DNA from: Vibrio halioticoli NBRC 102217
GTDB lineage: Bacteria > Pseudomonadota > Gammaproteobacteria > Enterobacterales > Vibrionaceae
Direction: 5' to 3'
Length of the DNA stretch: 64,000 nt
Assembly (NCBI RefSeq): GCF_000496695.1
Contig: NZ_BAUJ01000021.1
Span: forward strand, 1 to 64,000
Positions within the stretch are counted from its first letter, which is position 1. Every line of letters starts with the position of its first letter. Below, in pieces: positions 37,005 to 47,041 of the stretch. Under the pieces are notes generated by a model. That model did not search any database and was not told the origin of the DNA. It saw only the letters and a list, made by a program, of their open reading frames with translations. The translations under genes and the position numbers were made by a program.

Positions 37005-38497
37005 GTCAAAGATTCAACGAGTATGTGGATGAATATCAGAATGTACACATTCAAGACAAGGTGCTCGGTCAAGGAGGCCAAGGGGTCGTTTTTCGTACCA
37101 AGGACCCTGATCTGGCGATCAAGCTTGTTACAGATGAAAGCGGAACTCCGGTCACTGATGAGGAATCGGTGGAACGGTATTCAAAGCGCTTTAAGCGAGT
37201 CCGACTCCTGCCTTTGCCAGAAAACCTGAATATATCCGTACCGGCAGTTCTGCTTCAAAACAATGCCGGTTATGTGATGCAGCTTTTGAGTGAAATGGTT
37301 CCGTTCAGTCATTTCTGGCTCGATGGCAAGTCCGCAGAAAATATTGGTACAGACGATATACCGGCATGGCTTTCGGCAATGCCTGAGAACGAAGCTAAAA
37401 AGATTGTGCATTATTACAGAACCGGTGGGCTTAGACGCAGGCTTCATGCGCTATACAAATGCGCATCATTGCTGGCACGCCTTCATGGTAATGGTATGGT
37501 CTATGGTGACATTTCTCCCAACAATATCTTTATTTCAGAAAGGCTTGGTGATTCAGCTGTCTGGCTGATTGATGCTGACAATATTCGATTTGAAATCACC
37601 GCAGGTGGAAGTGTTGTTTACACACCAAAATACGGAGCCCCCGAGCTGGTACAGGCCAAAGACGGTGGAAGACCTTCAAGTGATTGTCATGCGTTCGCGG
37701 TCGTGGCTTTCTACCTTCTTTCGCTGATTCATCCTTTTGTCGGAAAAAAGGTAGATGGAACGGATGAAGGTGACTGGGCTGATGAGGAAAATGATAGCGA
37801 GGATGTTGAAGATAAAGCATATGCAGGGTTGTTCCCTTGGATTGACGACCAAAATGATGATTCAAATTCTTCCGACAGCGGTCTGCCTAGGGCCCTTCTC
37901 TTTACAGAAAAACTGGTCACTTTATTTGAGGGAACATTCGGCTTAGGCAGGAAATTCCCATTGTTGCGGCCGACCATCTATCACTGGCCTGAAGCTCTCG
38001 CTCAGGCAGCTGATATGACTGTCACGTGCCCAGACTGCTCTATGAACTATTACTATGATTTCATTCACCCGGAAACAGGGGCTCACAATTGCCCTTACTG
38101 TAAAGCGCAGAGGCCGCAGGTGCTCATTCTTGAGTCTTATCGATGGAATGGACCGGATAAACCCATAAACTCACCATGCTGGCGGTATGTACGTGAGATC
38201 TCGCAGGGGTCAGAGCTGGCTGTACCTAGACGAGTCTTTGCTGAGTTTGCAATGCTTGATTCGGATACAACAGAGGTGCTTATATCTTCGAGCAATAATG
38301 GTATTTTGATTAAAAAGTCAGACCATGGCAAAGCAGATTTGTCTGTTGCTGCTGACAGTTATCCGCAGAGTGGTTTTAAGAAATTGTATTCACAAATGAA
38401 AATAGACCAGTTAACGCCGGATGTTCAGTTCTGGATGTTCGCAAATTTGAATAGTCCTCGGTTGGTTAAATGTATGATCTACGGAGGTGGCAAATGA
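37001..38497 (+). CDS. Ser/Thr protein kinase with C-terminal zinc ribbon
   Basis: A 498-residue kinase. The Gly-rich loop is GQGGQGVVF, the ATP Lys is in DLAIKLVT, and the catalytic loop YGDISPNNI has Asp170. The metal-binding motif is DADN instead of DFG. The His of HRD and the Lys of the loop are replaced, as happens in this bacterial subfamily, so activity is likely but not certain. A zinc ribbon with Cys343/346 and Cys364/367 follows the kinase, then ~120 residues of unknown fold. Probably it phosphorylates a subunit of the processing complex. AAGGAGG lies upstream; it overlaps neighbours by four bases on both sides. Confidence 0.88.
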   Translation: MSQRFNEYVDEYQNVHIQDKVLGQGGQGVVFRTKDPDLAIKLVTDESGTPVTDEESVERYSKRFKRVRLLPLPENLNISVPAVLLQNNAGYVMQLLSEMVPFSHFWLDGKSAENIGTDDIPAWLSAMPENEAKKIVHYYRTGGLRRRLHALYKCASLLARLHGNGMVYGDISPNNIFISERLGDSAVWLIDADNIRFEITAGGSVVYTPKYGAPELVQAKDGGRPSSDCHAFAVVAFYLLSLIHPFVGKKVDGTDEGDWADEENDSEDVEDKAYAGLFPWIDDQNDDSNSSDSGLPRALLFTEKLVTLFEGTFGLGRKFPLLRPTIYHWPEALAQAADMTVTCPDCSMNYYYDFIHPETGAHNCPYCKAQRPQVLILESYRWNGPDKPINSPCWRYVREISQGSELAVPRRVFAEFAMLDSDTTEVLISSSNNGILIKKSDHGKADLSVAADSYPQSGFKKLYSQMKIDQLTPDVQFWMFANLNSPRLVKCMIYGGGK

Positions 38498-41400
38498 AAC
38501 TGAAAGACATAAATGCTGAAATTACCTTTGAATTATGGTTGAAACCGGAGTTGTCTGGAGAAACTCCAAACATTGGTATTGGATATATCGCACCCAACAA
38601 TACTGGACAGGCATACAGATTAAGAATCGATGGCCAGCAGTGGAATGTACTGCTTCGTGATCCCTCGGCCGAAAAGGATCTGAATTTTCATCTGAAAAGA
38701 GGTTGTGCGCACCTTGCTGAGGTAATGCAGGTTGCCAAGGACGACAGTGCGCTTGTTAAAATCATTTTTTTCAATGGTGAAATCGTTGAAGTTGGTGACG
38801 TGGAGATTGGCATTGATGAACGCATAGAATCAACGGCTAAAAGAAATGGCATTCGCTTTAATGGAGTTGAAGAGCTGGGGAACGTATTAAATGAAAAATG
38901 CAAAATCAGCGTTAGCGGAGAAGATTTCTTTCTGCTCATGAGCGGCCCATCCACCAAGGCTGACTTTGAAGCGGATACTTCTGAGGATCAAGACGCGCCC
39001 GACTTTCAAGCTGTTGTGCAGGAGAAGTACCGGGTATTCTCTATCTCTGGGGAGAGAGTTCGTATCCCTGTTGAAAGGCGCAATGTCGATAAGTCAAAGG
39101 ACATCTATTTTGCGACTAAAGCGGTCTTCAAGGATAACCAGAAAAGTGAAGGATCATTGCGGCTGGCAAGGGGAGCCGTCCTGTTTTCTGACTACACCAA
39201 GACAGGTCGCATTCGAGCTTTAGCTGCTGGAGCGATGAGTCAACTTACTAAGGAGACCGGGAGTTACTTGAAACAGTGGGACGAGTACGGTGCAATTGAA
39301 GGTGAAATGCTGCTAGCCCGGGCCAAAGCAGTTAGCAGAATAGACTATCATGGCATTGAAAAGACAACAAAAGGTGTTAAGTTCTTTGTGTCGTCAATTT
39401 CGGATCAACTTACCGAAGGCGATGAGATAGAGATCACCTCCGAGGAGCCTTTATACATCAAGAATCCGGATCTTACATGGGAAGCCTACAGCAAGGCTCT
39501 GGAAGAAAAATTAGCTACCAAAAAGGAGCAGAAAAAGAACGATGCTGAAATGCCAGCTTCTGTTTATGCCCCGATCCTTAAACTTTCAAAAACCAGCATC
39601 GAATTGGACTTGCCGTCAATTCCGTCTGATCCAATGTTTTTGATTCTGTCCATCAATGGAGACAAGATTCAGATTGAAAGACGAATGCGGGCACGCTCAG
39701 CCATTCTGGAAGGACGCTGTGCTAATCCGCTTCTCGGCCTGTTAATTGAAGAAGGAGGAACACTCCCAGACATTCAACGTGTCACCAAATTGAAGCCTTT
39801 GACGTCCTTCGTGAAAGAGAAGATTTTTAAGCATCCTCCCACAGACAGGCAGGTGGATGCTATCGACGTCGCATTGAACACCCCGGATATTGCTCTTATT
39901 CAGGGGCCTCCAGGAACAGGCAAAACAACTGTAGTTACAGCAATTCTTGAAAGGCTCAATGAGGAATATGACAAAACCAAGTCGATAAGAGGTCAGATAC
40001 TTGTATCCGGTTTTCAGCATGATGCCGTTGAGAATATAGTTGCAAGGTTGAGTGTTAATGCACTTCCGGCAGTTAAGTTCGGCAGAAGGTCCGGTGACTC
40101 GGAATTTACGGAAGATGCTGTCACTGAAAAAATTAACAAATGGTGCTCCAATGTCGCCGAGAATATTCGAAACAAAAACCCCCAAATCGCTCAGACTGAG
40201 GATCAGGTAAGACTGATGGAGCTGTTTGTCGCATATTCAATGTGTCCCTCGAAGAACAACACAGTCAGTTTAATGAAACGTATTCTGGATTTGCCCAGAG
40301 ACGTGATTTCTGAGGATATCACCAATGAGGCTGAAGAAATCATCAACTTCCTGCAAACCGAATTGAAGTCGAATGATCCTTCCACCTTGCGGCTCGTTAG
40401 AGCTCTGCGTGTCAGTGAAGCAGCCTTTGTTGACGACGGCGCCGCAAGAGCAGTCGATTTGCTGGATAAGATAGAGGACGGATCTGTTAATCCGGATTTA
40501 AGTGTTCTTGAAAAAGCGGCGCGTTGGCGCAACGACAAGCCGTTGAGTTTTCTTTCTGAGCTCAGAGAACTGAAAGAAGCTCTGCTCTATAAATATCTGC
40601 CTTCGCCTGATTTCAGGACAGAAAAACCAAGAGAGGATGTTTTGAGATTGGTGGCAACAGTATCTCAGCTTCTGGAGAAAAAACTCAATTCAAGCAATAA
40701 ACGAGATGCGATACTGGCAGAGTTTTTACATGAGCTTGAAGATAACCCTGATGGGGTTCGTGAGGCCATAGAGGACTACAACTTTGTGTATGCTGCAACC
40801 ACTCAACAGGCGGTTGGGAAAGACATCATCCGCTCAAAGAATAAAAACGTCCGATATGATCAGCGAACGGAAATGGTTAAGTACGATACGGTGATCATAG
40901 ATGAGGCCGCGAGAACCAGTCCGAGAGACCTGCTTATCCCGATGTCTCAGGCGGAAAAAAGAATAATCCTTGTCGGGGACCACAGGCAGTTGCCTCATTT
41001 GATTGATGAGGAGGTCGCAAGAGCTTTGGAAGGTGACGATTCATCCAGTCAGTCGATTGATGTCGATTTTGTCAAGAAAAGTATGTTTGAGTACCTGTTC
41101 AACCGTTTGAAAAAACTGGAGGAGAAGGATGACATCAAGCGAACAGTGACGCTTGATGCTCAGTACCGAACACACCCACTGTTGGGAGATTTTGCAAGCC
41201 GCAACTTTTATAACCAGTACAATGAAGGTTATCGTTCTCCTTTAGCTGCTAAGTATTTTTCTCAGAAGTTAAAAGGCATCGAAGATAAAGCAGCAGTATG
41301 GTTTGATGTACCTAATAGTAGAGGGCCAGAAGGTTACAACAAAGAGGGTGGGAAGAGATGGAGAAGTGTAGAGGCAGAAGCTATAGCTGAAAAAATTAAT

Positions 41401-41931
41401 ATGTGGATCAAATCGAAAGAATCCTGTGCAGAATTTATGCAGGAACTGACTGGTGATACGAAGCATTCAGGTCTGAGTTTTGGAATTATTAGTTTTTATA
41501 AACCTCAAGTATTTGAAGTCTACAGAGAATTAGAAAAATACGGTGTCACGGAGAGGGCACAGGATGGTACATGGCAGATATGTCAGGAATACCGCTTTCT
41601 TGAAAATGGTGAAGAGCGGCTCCGTATCGGCACTGTTGATGCCTTTCAGGGCATGGAATTTGATATTGTGTTTCTTTCCATGGTGAGGTCTCAGGACATG
41701 AATGCCTTGCCGTCTCATATACACAACGAGCAGGATTACAAAAAGAAACAGCAAAAATTATTCGGCCATCTCATGTCGGAAAACCGATTATGTGTGAGCA
41801 TGAGTCGTCAGAAGAGGGTCTTAGCCATTGTGGGAGACAGCGTCTTTACAAACACCCAGATCGCTGTGGATGCAGTTCCGGCTCTGAAAAACTTCTATGA
41901 TTTGTGCCATGAAAAGGGGGTAATCCTATGA
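38494..41931 (+). CDS. UPF1-like SF1 helicase
   Basis: A 1145-residue protein. The first ~440 residues lack a motif I know. The helicase core then carries Walker A at 471-478 (GPPGTGKT), motif II DEAA at 803-806 with PRDLLIPMSQAEKR, GDHRQLPHL, AQYRTHPLLGDFAS, and the C-terminal TVDAFQGMEFDIVF and MSRQKRVL. This is an SF1B, UPF1/DNA2-type enzyme that unwinds RNA or DNA. The start is the ATG at 38,494 with GGAGG upstream, overlapping the kinase stop. A ~300-bp stretch near 41,220-41,530 is visibly more AT-rich than the rest, suggesting exchange with a relative. Confidence 0.9.
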   Translation: MKLKDINAEITFELWLKPELSGETPNIGIGYIAPNNTGQAYRLRIDGQQWNVLLRDPSAEKDLNFHLKRGCAHLAEVMQVAKDDSALVKIIFFNGEIVEVGDVEIGIDERIESTAKRNGIRFNGVEELGNVLNEKCKISVSGEDFFLLMSGPSTKADFEADTSEDQDAPDFQAVVQEKYRVFSISGERVRIPVERRNVDKSKDIYFATKAVFKDNQKSEGSLRLARGAVLFSDYTKTGRIRALAAGAMSQLTKETGSYLKQWDEYGAIEGEMLLARAKAVSRIDYHGIEKTTKGVKFFVSSISDQLTEGDEIEITSEEPLYIKNPDLTWEAYSKALEEKLATKKEQKKNDAEMPASVYAPILKLSKTSIELDLPSIPSDPMFLILSINGDKIQIERRMRARSAILEGRCANPLLGLLIEEGGTLPDIQRVTKLKPLTSFVKEKIFKHPPTDRQVDAIDVALNTPDIALIQGPPGTGKTTVVTAILERLNEEYDKTKSIRGQILVSGFQHDAVENIVARLSVNALPAVKFGRRSGDSEFTEDAVTEKINKWCSNVAENIRNKNPQIAQTEDQVRLMELFVAYSMCPSKNNTVSLMKRILDLPRDVISEDITNEAEEIINFLQTELKSNDPSTLRLVRALRVSEAAFVDDGAARAVDLLDKIEDGSVNPDLSVLEKAARWRNDKPLSFLSELRELKEALLYKYLPSPDFRTEKPREDVLRLVATVSQLLEKKLNSSNKRDAILAEFLHELEDNPDGVREAIEDYNFVYAATTQQAVGKDIIRSKNKNVRYDQRTEMVKYDTVIIDEAARTSPRDLLIPMSQAEKRIILVGDHRQLPHLIDEEVARALEGDDSSSQSIDVDFVKKSMFEYLFNRLKKLEEKDDIKRTVTLDAQYRTHPLLGDFASRNFYNQYNEGYRSPLAAKYFSQKLKGIEDKAAVWFDVPNSRGPEGYNKEGGKRWRSVEAEAIAEKINMWIKSKESCAEFMQELTGDTKHSGLSFGIISFYKPQVFEVYRELEKYGVTERAQDGTWQICQEYRFLENGEERLRIGTVDAFQGMEFDIVFLSMVRSQDMNALPSHIHNEQDYKKKQQKLFGHLMSENRLCVSMSRQKRVLAIVGDSVFTNTQIAVDAVPALKNFYDLCHEKGVIL

Positions 41932-44072
41932 GTGCGCCCTCTATAAAAAAATCAGCAAAAGATCATCGTCCTAAAGTAATTAGTTTTCGCACAGCATTGG
42001 ATGGATTGAACATCGCCGCCAGACAAAGTGTTCTATGGCCATGTCACGCCTTCAAAATCTCTATTCCGCAGAAGAAAAAGAGCGGCCTCAATGTGTTTGA
42101 AGAAGCTGTATTGAAGATAACAGAGATTGAATCTGGCGACACAGAAAATATTGCATTGGTCACTTGTTTGGAAAAGGAGCTGGTGGCCTTCATTCAGAAT
42201 CGCCTAAACCAGCTCGGCCTATTGAATGATCGTTATGAGTTGTCTCAGTATGGACTGGAACTTCTGAATGAGTGGAAGAATAAAGCAGACGGAAATCTGG
42301 AATACACCGTGGCTACAGTGTTTGTAGATCTGCTGTCCGGGAAGCTTCTTCCATATGTTAGTATGGGGCAACAGAGTTATAAAAAAATCTCAAGGATTGG
42401 TGACAACGGATTTATTGATTTTCTAATCAATCCAACAAATGATAAGTCGACGGTCAGCGCAAGACAGATACGCCCTACAAAAGGCTCTTTCTGGAAAGCA
42501 GTTCCTGATTCTAACGATATCATCAGAGCCATCAGGGAGTTCAAGAAGAAATATAAACGGCATGCCCTGTTAATCCAAGATGTCGGTCAATATCCGCCTC
42601 CGGTGCCGATGGCTGAAGCCATATCTTTAAATGAGATTCCTGAACTTGTTTACTTGCATTGTAATGTCCTTATCCAGATAGGAAATTCTGACCTTTTAGT
42701 GACGGATGGATGCGGATTTGGCTTTTCTGAAAGCTTTGCTAATTACCTTACTTCTCAGGACTGGCAGTGGGTCATAGATTTGAAAAATAAAGGGGTTATC
42801 GACCGTCTGAGCTCCGATCAAAGCAATAAGGAAGTAGAGAACGAGTCTTTAGAGGCGGACTGGTTGAAAAAATACCCACAGATAGCACGGAGGCTTCGAC
42901 GCGCACAAGAGTATATTTCAGACGCTGAAAAGATCGATGTTGATTCATCTAATGATGAGCAGGAATTTGGCCGCTTGACCAGCTTGGCAGTAGTCTCCTT
43001 GTATGAAGCAATAGAATGGGCGCTGAGATTTGTTGTCTCTGGCAACCCTGTGATTCACTGGGAACGCTTGTTCTCGTCACAGTCCTACCGGGAGAATGAC
43101 AAGATATTGCGCTCGTTAGCTACCAAGATTGGGCTTGATGTTCCTGACAGTTTAAGGGGCCTTCTTCAAGTGAAACCTGGAAAAATCAGAGCTTTTGAGC
43201 GCGGGGTTTCAGAGATGCAGCCGCTACTAGCTTTGGCAATAGCTGGTGCGATAAATGATCCCCAGCACCCGCTGAATCATCTGGCTATTCAGGACTCTGG
43301 ATGTCTCTGCTTTATAAATGCGCTGAAAAAAGTCAGGGATCCTGTATCTCATGGAAATTCACCAGATGTTGAACTCTCGCCGGAAACCCTCAGGGGCTAT
43401 TGCGATAGAACCACTCGGCTCATCCAGTCCCTAATACCTGATATAACTGAAGATGATTATACAGCAAAAATAAGGAAAGGAAGAGATATTGATCAGGTCA
43501 GATTGAAAGCCAGGATCGATTTGGATAAGTCATTAGGAATTGGATTTGTTCAAAATATTTTACCATTATTGCGGGAAGAGTTGGTCAAAGCAACGATATT
43601 AAGCCAGAAGGAGACTCTGGATGACGAACAGCTTCAGCGCTATATAAATTTGTTGGCGTCCATTATGCAATTGTCGTTGTTAGAAGCTGCGAAGGGCCGG
43701 AGAACATTAGTCAAAAATCGAAATAAGTTGAGGGATGAAGCGATTGAAAAAATCGTTCAATCTGGTTTTTTTCCAGCGCCTGATGCAATACCTGCACAAA
43801 TTAGCACAGTAAATGTGGATCGACTATATCGTGCTACTCAAGGCTCAAGCACAACTCTTGGGGCTCAACTTCTTGCACTCTGTTTAGTCGCATCAAAAAG
43901 TGAATTGTTAGATCTAAAAAGGTGTTTTCCGAATTGCTTTGAGCTTATCTCCAAGTTGATAAAACTTCGTGGTCACGGTAATCATCATCAACTTGACTTT
44001 ACAAGGGAAAACTTGGAGTCATTAAAAATAAATGTATTCACACTAGTCAAAATAATTATGGAAGTATTTTAA
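41928..44072 (+). CDS. protein with two HEPN-type Rx4H motifs
   Basis: A 714-residue protein I cannot assign as a whole. It has a winged-helix-like N-terminal part (ELSQYGLELLNEWKNK). Two places carry the HEPN RNase signature: Arg470-Asp-Pro-Val-Ser-His475 after a long helix (FINALKKVRDPVSHG), and Arg681 to His686 in KLRGHGNHH near the C-terminus, each in a helical segment. HEPN domains are metal-independent RNases in many toxin and defence proteins. If active, it could be an RNA-cutting effector of the operon (inference). It overlaps the helicase gene by four bases and the next gene by one. Confidence 0.72.
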   Translation: MSAPSIKKSAKDHRPKVISFRTALDGLNIAARQSVLWPCHAFKISIPQKKKSGLNVFEEAVLKITEIESGDTENIALVTCLEKELVAFIQNRLNQLGLLNDRYELSQYGLELLNEWKNKADGNLEYTVATVFVDLLSGKLLPYVSMGQQSYKKISRIGDNGFIDFLINPTNDKSTVSARQIRPTKGSFWKAVPDSNDIIRAIREFKKKYKRHALLIQDVGQYPPPVPMAEAISLNEIPELVYLHCNVLIQIGNSDLLVTDGCGFGFSESFANYLTSQDWQWVIDLKNKGVIDRLSSDQSNKEVENESLEADWLKKYPQIARRLRRAQEYISDAEKIDVDSSNDEQEFGRLTSLAVVSLYEAIEWALRFVVSGNPVIHWERLFSSQSYRENDKILRSLATKIGLDVPDSLRGLLQVKPGKIRAFERGVSEMQPLLALAIAGAINDPQHPLNHLAIQDSGCLCFINALKKVRDPVSHGNSPDVELSPETLRGYCDRTTRLIQSLIPDITEDDYTAKIRKGRDIDQVRLKARIDLDKSLGIGFVQNILPLLREELVKATILSQKETLDDEQLQRYINLLASIMQLSLLEAAKGRRTLVKNRNKLRDEAIEKIVQSGFFPAPDAIPAQISTVNVDRLYRATQGSSTTLGAQLLALCLVASKSELLDLKRCFPNCFELISKLIKLRGHGNHHQLDFTRENLESLKINVFTLVKIIMEVF

Positions 44073-47038
44073 TGAACTCTAAAAGAAATAATAGCACCCA
44101 GGTAACTGTAAATAATGGAAAGGGAGGTCAGGCTGACAGAACTATATACTGCAAAGAGGAAGACCTCCTGAAAAAACAGCAGGAACTGAAGGAATTAGAA
44201 TATTCTCTGAGCCAAAAAAAGACCTCTATCGCTCAAAAGGAACAGGCGCTAAAGGCTGCTAAAGACGTGATAGCCAAAAAAGAAGCTGAGATGAATGACA
44301 AACGTGTTCATCTAGAAGAGATGGAGCTTCAGGCAAAAAATGGTTTCCCGAAGCTCTTTGAGGAAAAGTTTGCTGGTTTAAGAAAACAATTGGAGCAGCG
44401 GGAAGCCAAGTGTATGGACGAGTTGGAATCTCTTGAAGGAGAAAAAGAAAAATTGCGGCAGAGAGAGGTGGCGGTACAAAAAGCTGAAGTCCAAAGGGAC
44501 AATGGGTATGCAGATGCTCGGGCAAAGCTTGATGACGAGCTCTTCAATCTCCGGAAAGAACAGGAAAAAGAGTTGGAATCTCTTGAAGGAGAAAAAGAAA
44601 AATTGCGGCAGAGAGAGGTGGCGGTACAAAAAGCTGAACTTCAAAGGGACAATGGGTATGCAGATGCTCGGGCAAAGCTTGATGACGAGCTATTCAATCT
44701 TCGGAAAGAACAAAAAAAAGAGTTGGAGTCAAAACGAGCATACACTCTGACTGCGATTGAAAAGGAACTTTCGCAGGAGAGGGCATCGAGAATAGCAGCC
44801 TTGGAGAAAGAGGTCGCTGATAGATTTAAAGCTCATGAGGTGGCGATTCAACAGGAAAAGGATGAGCTCGAACAAAAAAGGAAAACTCTCCTGAAGGATC
44901 AAGCTGAGCTTGATGAGCTCAAGGATGAGCTTGAGTACCAAAAGCAGCGCCTTCAATCTCGTAAAGAAACTCTTGAAGAAAGAGAAGTGACTTTGAATCT
45001 TGAGGTTGATACCAAGATTGTTGAACGGAAACAATCTTTCGAGAATGAGAAGTCTGTACTTAATGATGAAATTGCCCGTTTGAGAGACTCCCTCAAAACA
45101 AGCTGTGCTCTCATTTCAAATTTCGAAGAACTGAGGCATAAACTGGATGATGAAGACCCAGCCGCTGTTTTACTCAAACTAAAAACGTATGAAGAGGAAA
45201 TTAAAAAGCTGCGCGATGACCTTGCCACACGACCCACACAGGAAATGCAAGAAACTTTTGATCGCTTGAAATCAGAACAGAGAGAACTGCAGCAGACCTA
45301 CGAGCGACTCGCTGAAGAAAATCAGGTTCTCAGAAGTTCAGCGCGCGCACAATCGGATCTTGAAATGCAGGTATCAGAGCTGACCGATAAAAATAAATCT
45401 TTGCTGAGGCGGTTTGAATCAATGGATGCCGAAAATAATCGATTAATGGAGGAACTTAAACGTTTACAATCCTCGTACGAACGTGAACAGGACCGTGAGG
45501 CAAGGATTCGGGATATTGAAGAGCCTTATGTTCAGAAAGTGTTACCAAGATCAACTAAATTGATAAAAGAAGTTGAACAGTATCGCCCATTAACGGCTGC
45601 TAAAGAAAATGGCAAACAACTAACTTCCGAACAATCTGAATTATTGGTAAAACTTGAGAAAGATATAACGAAAGGTGAGCTAGAATGGCTCGATCATATC
45701 AGAGAGTCTTGCATTGACTACGGTTTAAGGTTCCCGCGCCGGATACTCCATGCGTTCCATACTGCATTAAAAACCTCCGAGTGGTCTCCTGTGACGGTTC
45801 TAGCTGGTGTTAGTGGTACAGGCAAATCTGAACTCCCTCGGTTATATTCTCATTTTGGAGGTGTGAACTTTCTAAGCCTTTCTGTTCAGCCAAACTGGGA
45901 TAGCCAAGAATCCATGCTTGGCTTCTTTAACTCAATTGACAATAAATTTGATTCTCAACCTGTTCTCAATTTGTTGACTCAAACCCAAAAAAGAAAATCA
46001 GAAGAATACCCTCTTGGTCTCAAAGATGCTATGAACCTTGTGTTGATGGATGAGATGAACCTTGCTCATGTTGAGCTCTATTTTGCCGAATTCTTAAGTA
46101 AGCTTGAACAAAGACGTGGCTGTAAAGGTAACGAGGTTCCCAATCTTGAAGTTAAACTCGGTGCGGGTATTCAACATTATGACTTACCACTGGGAAGGAA
46201 TGTACTTTGGGCTGGTACTATGAACCAGGATGAAACAACCAAATCCCTCTCAGATAAAGTATTAGATCGCGGAACAGTTATTAACTTTCCTCGCCCAACA
46301 ACTCTTGAAAGACGGAGTAAACTAAAACCATTGGGTGAACGAGAAGCTCTACTATCTCGTAAATTGTGGGAAAGTTGGTGGTGTAGAGAAAGTAAGTTCA
46401 CAGATGATCAAATTTTGCCATTCAAAAGCTTTATTGAAGAGATGAATATATCACTATCCATGGTTGGTAGAGCACTAGGACATCGAGTATGGCAATCTAT
46501 CGAATACTACATGGCAAATTATCCAGACGTGCAGGAAGCTCAGAGGAATAATGATGATGTAAACTTAGCTAAAGCGATGAAAATCGCTTTTGAAGATCAG
46601 CTTGTCCAGAAGGTTATGCCCAAATTACGTGGTATTGAAACACGAGGAAAATCCAAAACGGAGTGCCTTGAAAAAATCCGAGCTCAGCTAGTTAGTGGAG
46701 ACTACTCAATTGTAGCGGATTTTGATTGGGCGTGTAGTGATATTAATTATGGCCAGTTCATCTGGAGTAGTGCTAATTATTTAAAGGATGATGTTCCTGT
46801 AGAAGAACTCAAGACACAATACTCTGAAAGTCTTGATACAGTCGTTTCTATGCAAGTGGAACCTAGCACCAATGTAAATACATCAAACCAGATACCTGAT
46901 GAGCTTATTAACCATGCTAGAAATCAATCAAAGGACCTGTGTCAACTGACAATAGCAGAGATTAAAAAGGTCATTGGGTGTTCAGGAAAAGAAGCCAAAT
47001 CCCTGAAAGAGTTGTGCAACAACACGAAGGAATCATAG
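44072..47038 (+). CDS. coiled-coil McrB-like AAA+ ATPase
   Basis: A 988-residue protein. Residues ~20-490 are a long charged coiled coil that contains a recent 50-residue tandem duplication (residues 117-166 and 167-216). The AAA+ core follows, with Walker A at 579-586 (GVSGTGKS), Walker B NLVLMDEMNLAHVELYF and sensor WAGTMNQDETTKSLSDKVLDRG, the pattern of McrB GTPase-family motors. It pairs with the next gene, a DUF2357 protein, as McrB pairs with McrC. The coil may measure length or bridge to other operon proteins. The stop of the previous gene overlaps its ATG by one base. Confidence 0.88.
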   Translation: MNSKRNNSTQVTVNNGKGGQADRTIYCKEEDLLKKQQELKELEYSLSQKKTSIAQKEQALKAAKDVIAKKEAEMNDKRVHLEEMELQAKNGFPKLFEEKFAGLRKQLEQREAKCMDELESLEGEKEKLRQREVAVQKAEVQRDNGYADARAKLDDELFNLRKEQEKELESLEGEKEKLRQREVAVQKAELQRDNGYADARAKLDDELFNLRKEQKKELESKRAYTLTAIEKELSQERASRIAALEKEVADRFKAHEVAIQQEKDELEQKRKTLLKDQAELDELKDELEYQKQRLQSRKETLEEREVTLNLEVDTKIVERKQSFENEKSVLNDEIARLRDSLKTSCALISNFEELRHKLDDEDPAAVLLKLKTYEEEIKKLRDDLATRPTQEMQETFDRLKSEQRELQQTYERLAEENQVLRSSARAQSDLEMQVSELTDKNKSLLRRFESMDAENNRLMEELKRLQSSYEREQDREARIRDIEEPYVQKVLPRSTKLIKEVEQYRPLTAAKENGKQLTSEQSELLVKLEKDITKGELEWLDHIRESCIDYGLRFPRRILHAFHTALKTSEWSPVTVLAGVSGTGKSELPRLYSHFGGVNFLSLSVQPNWDSQESMLGFFNSIDNKFDSQPVLNLLTQTQKRKSEEYPLGLKDAMNLVLMDEMNLAHVELYFAEFLSKLEQRRGCKGNEVPNLEVKLGAGIQHYDLPLGRNVLWAGTMNQDETTKSLSDKVLDRGTVINFPRPTTLERRSKLKPLGEREALLSRKLWESWWCRESKFTDDQILPFKSFIEEMNISLSMVGRALGHRVWQSIEYYMANYPDVQEAQRNNDDVNLAKAMKIAFEDQLVQKVMPKLRGIETRGKSKTECLEKIRAQLVSGDYSIVADFDWACSDINYGQFIWSSANYLKDDVPVEELKTQYSESLDTVVSMQVEPSTNVNTSNQIPDELINHARNQSKDLCQLTIAEIKKVIGCSGKEAKSLKELCNNTKES
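44420..44719. repeat. 150-bp tandem duplication within the McrB-like gene
   Basis: Copy 1 is 44,420-44,569 and copy 2 is 44,570-44,719, with only a handful of base differences. The unit is exactly 50 codons, so the frame is kept. A third copy begins and diverges after about eight bases. It lengthens the coiled coil. Confidence 0.93.
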
Positions 47039-47041
47039 GTT

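Noticed and set aside
44433-44750. A 105-codon alternative plus-strand frame in the duplicated region of the McrB-like gene
   Set aside because: It is a frame-shifted reading of the tandem repeat; the repeat itself creates the long open frame.
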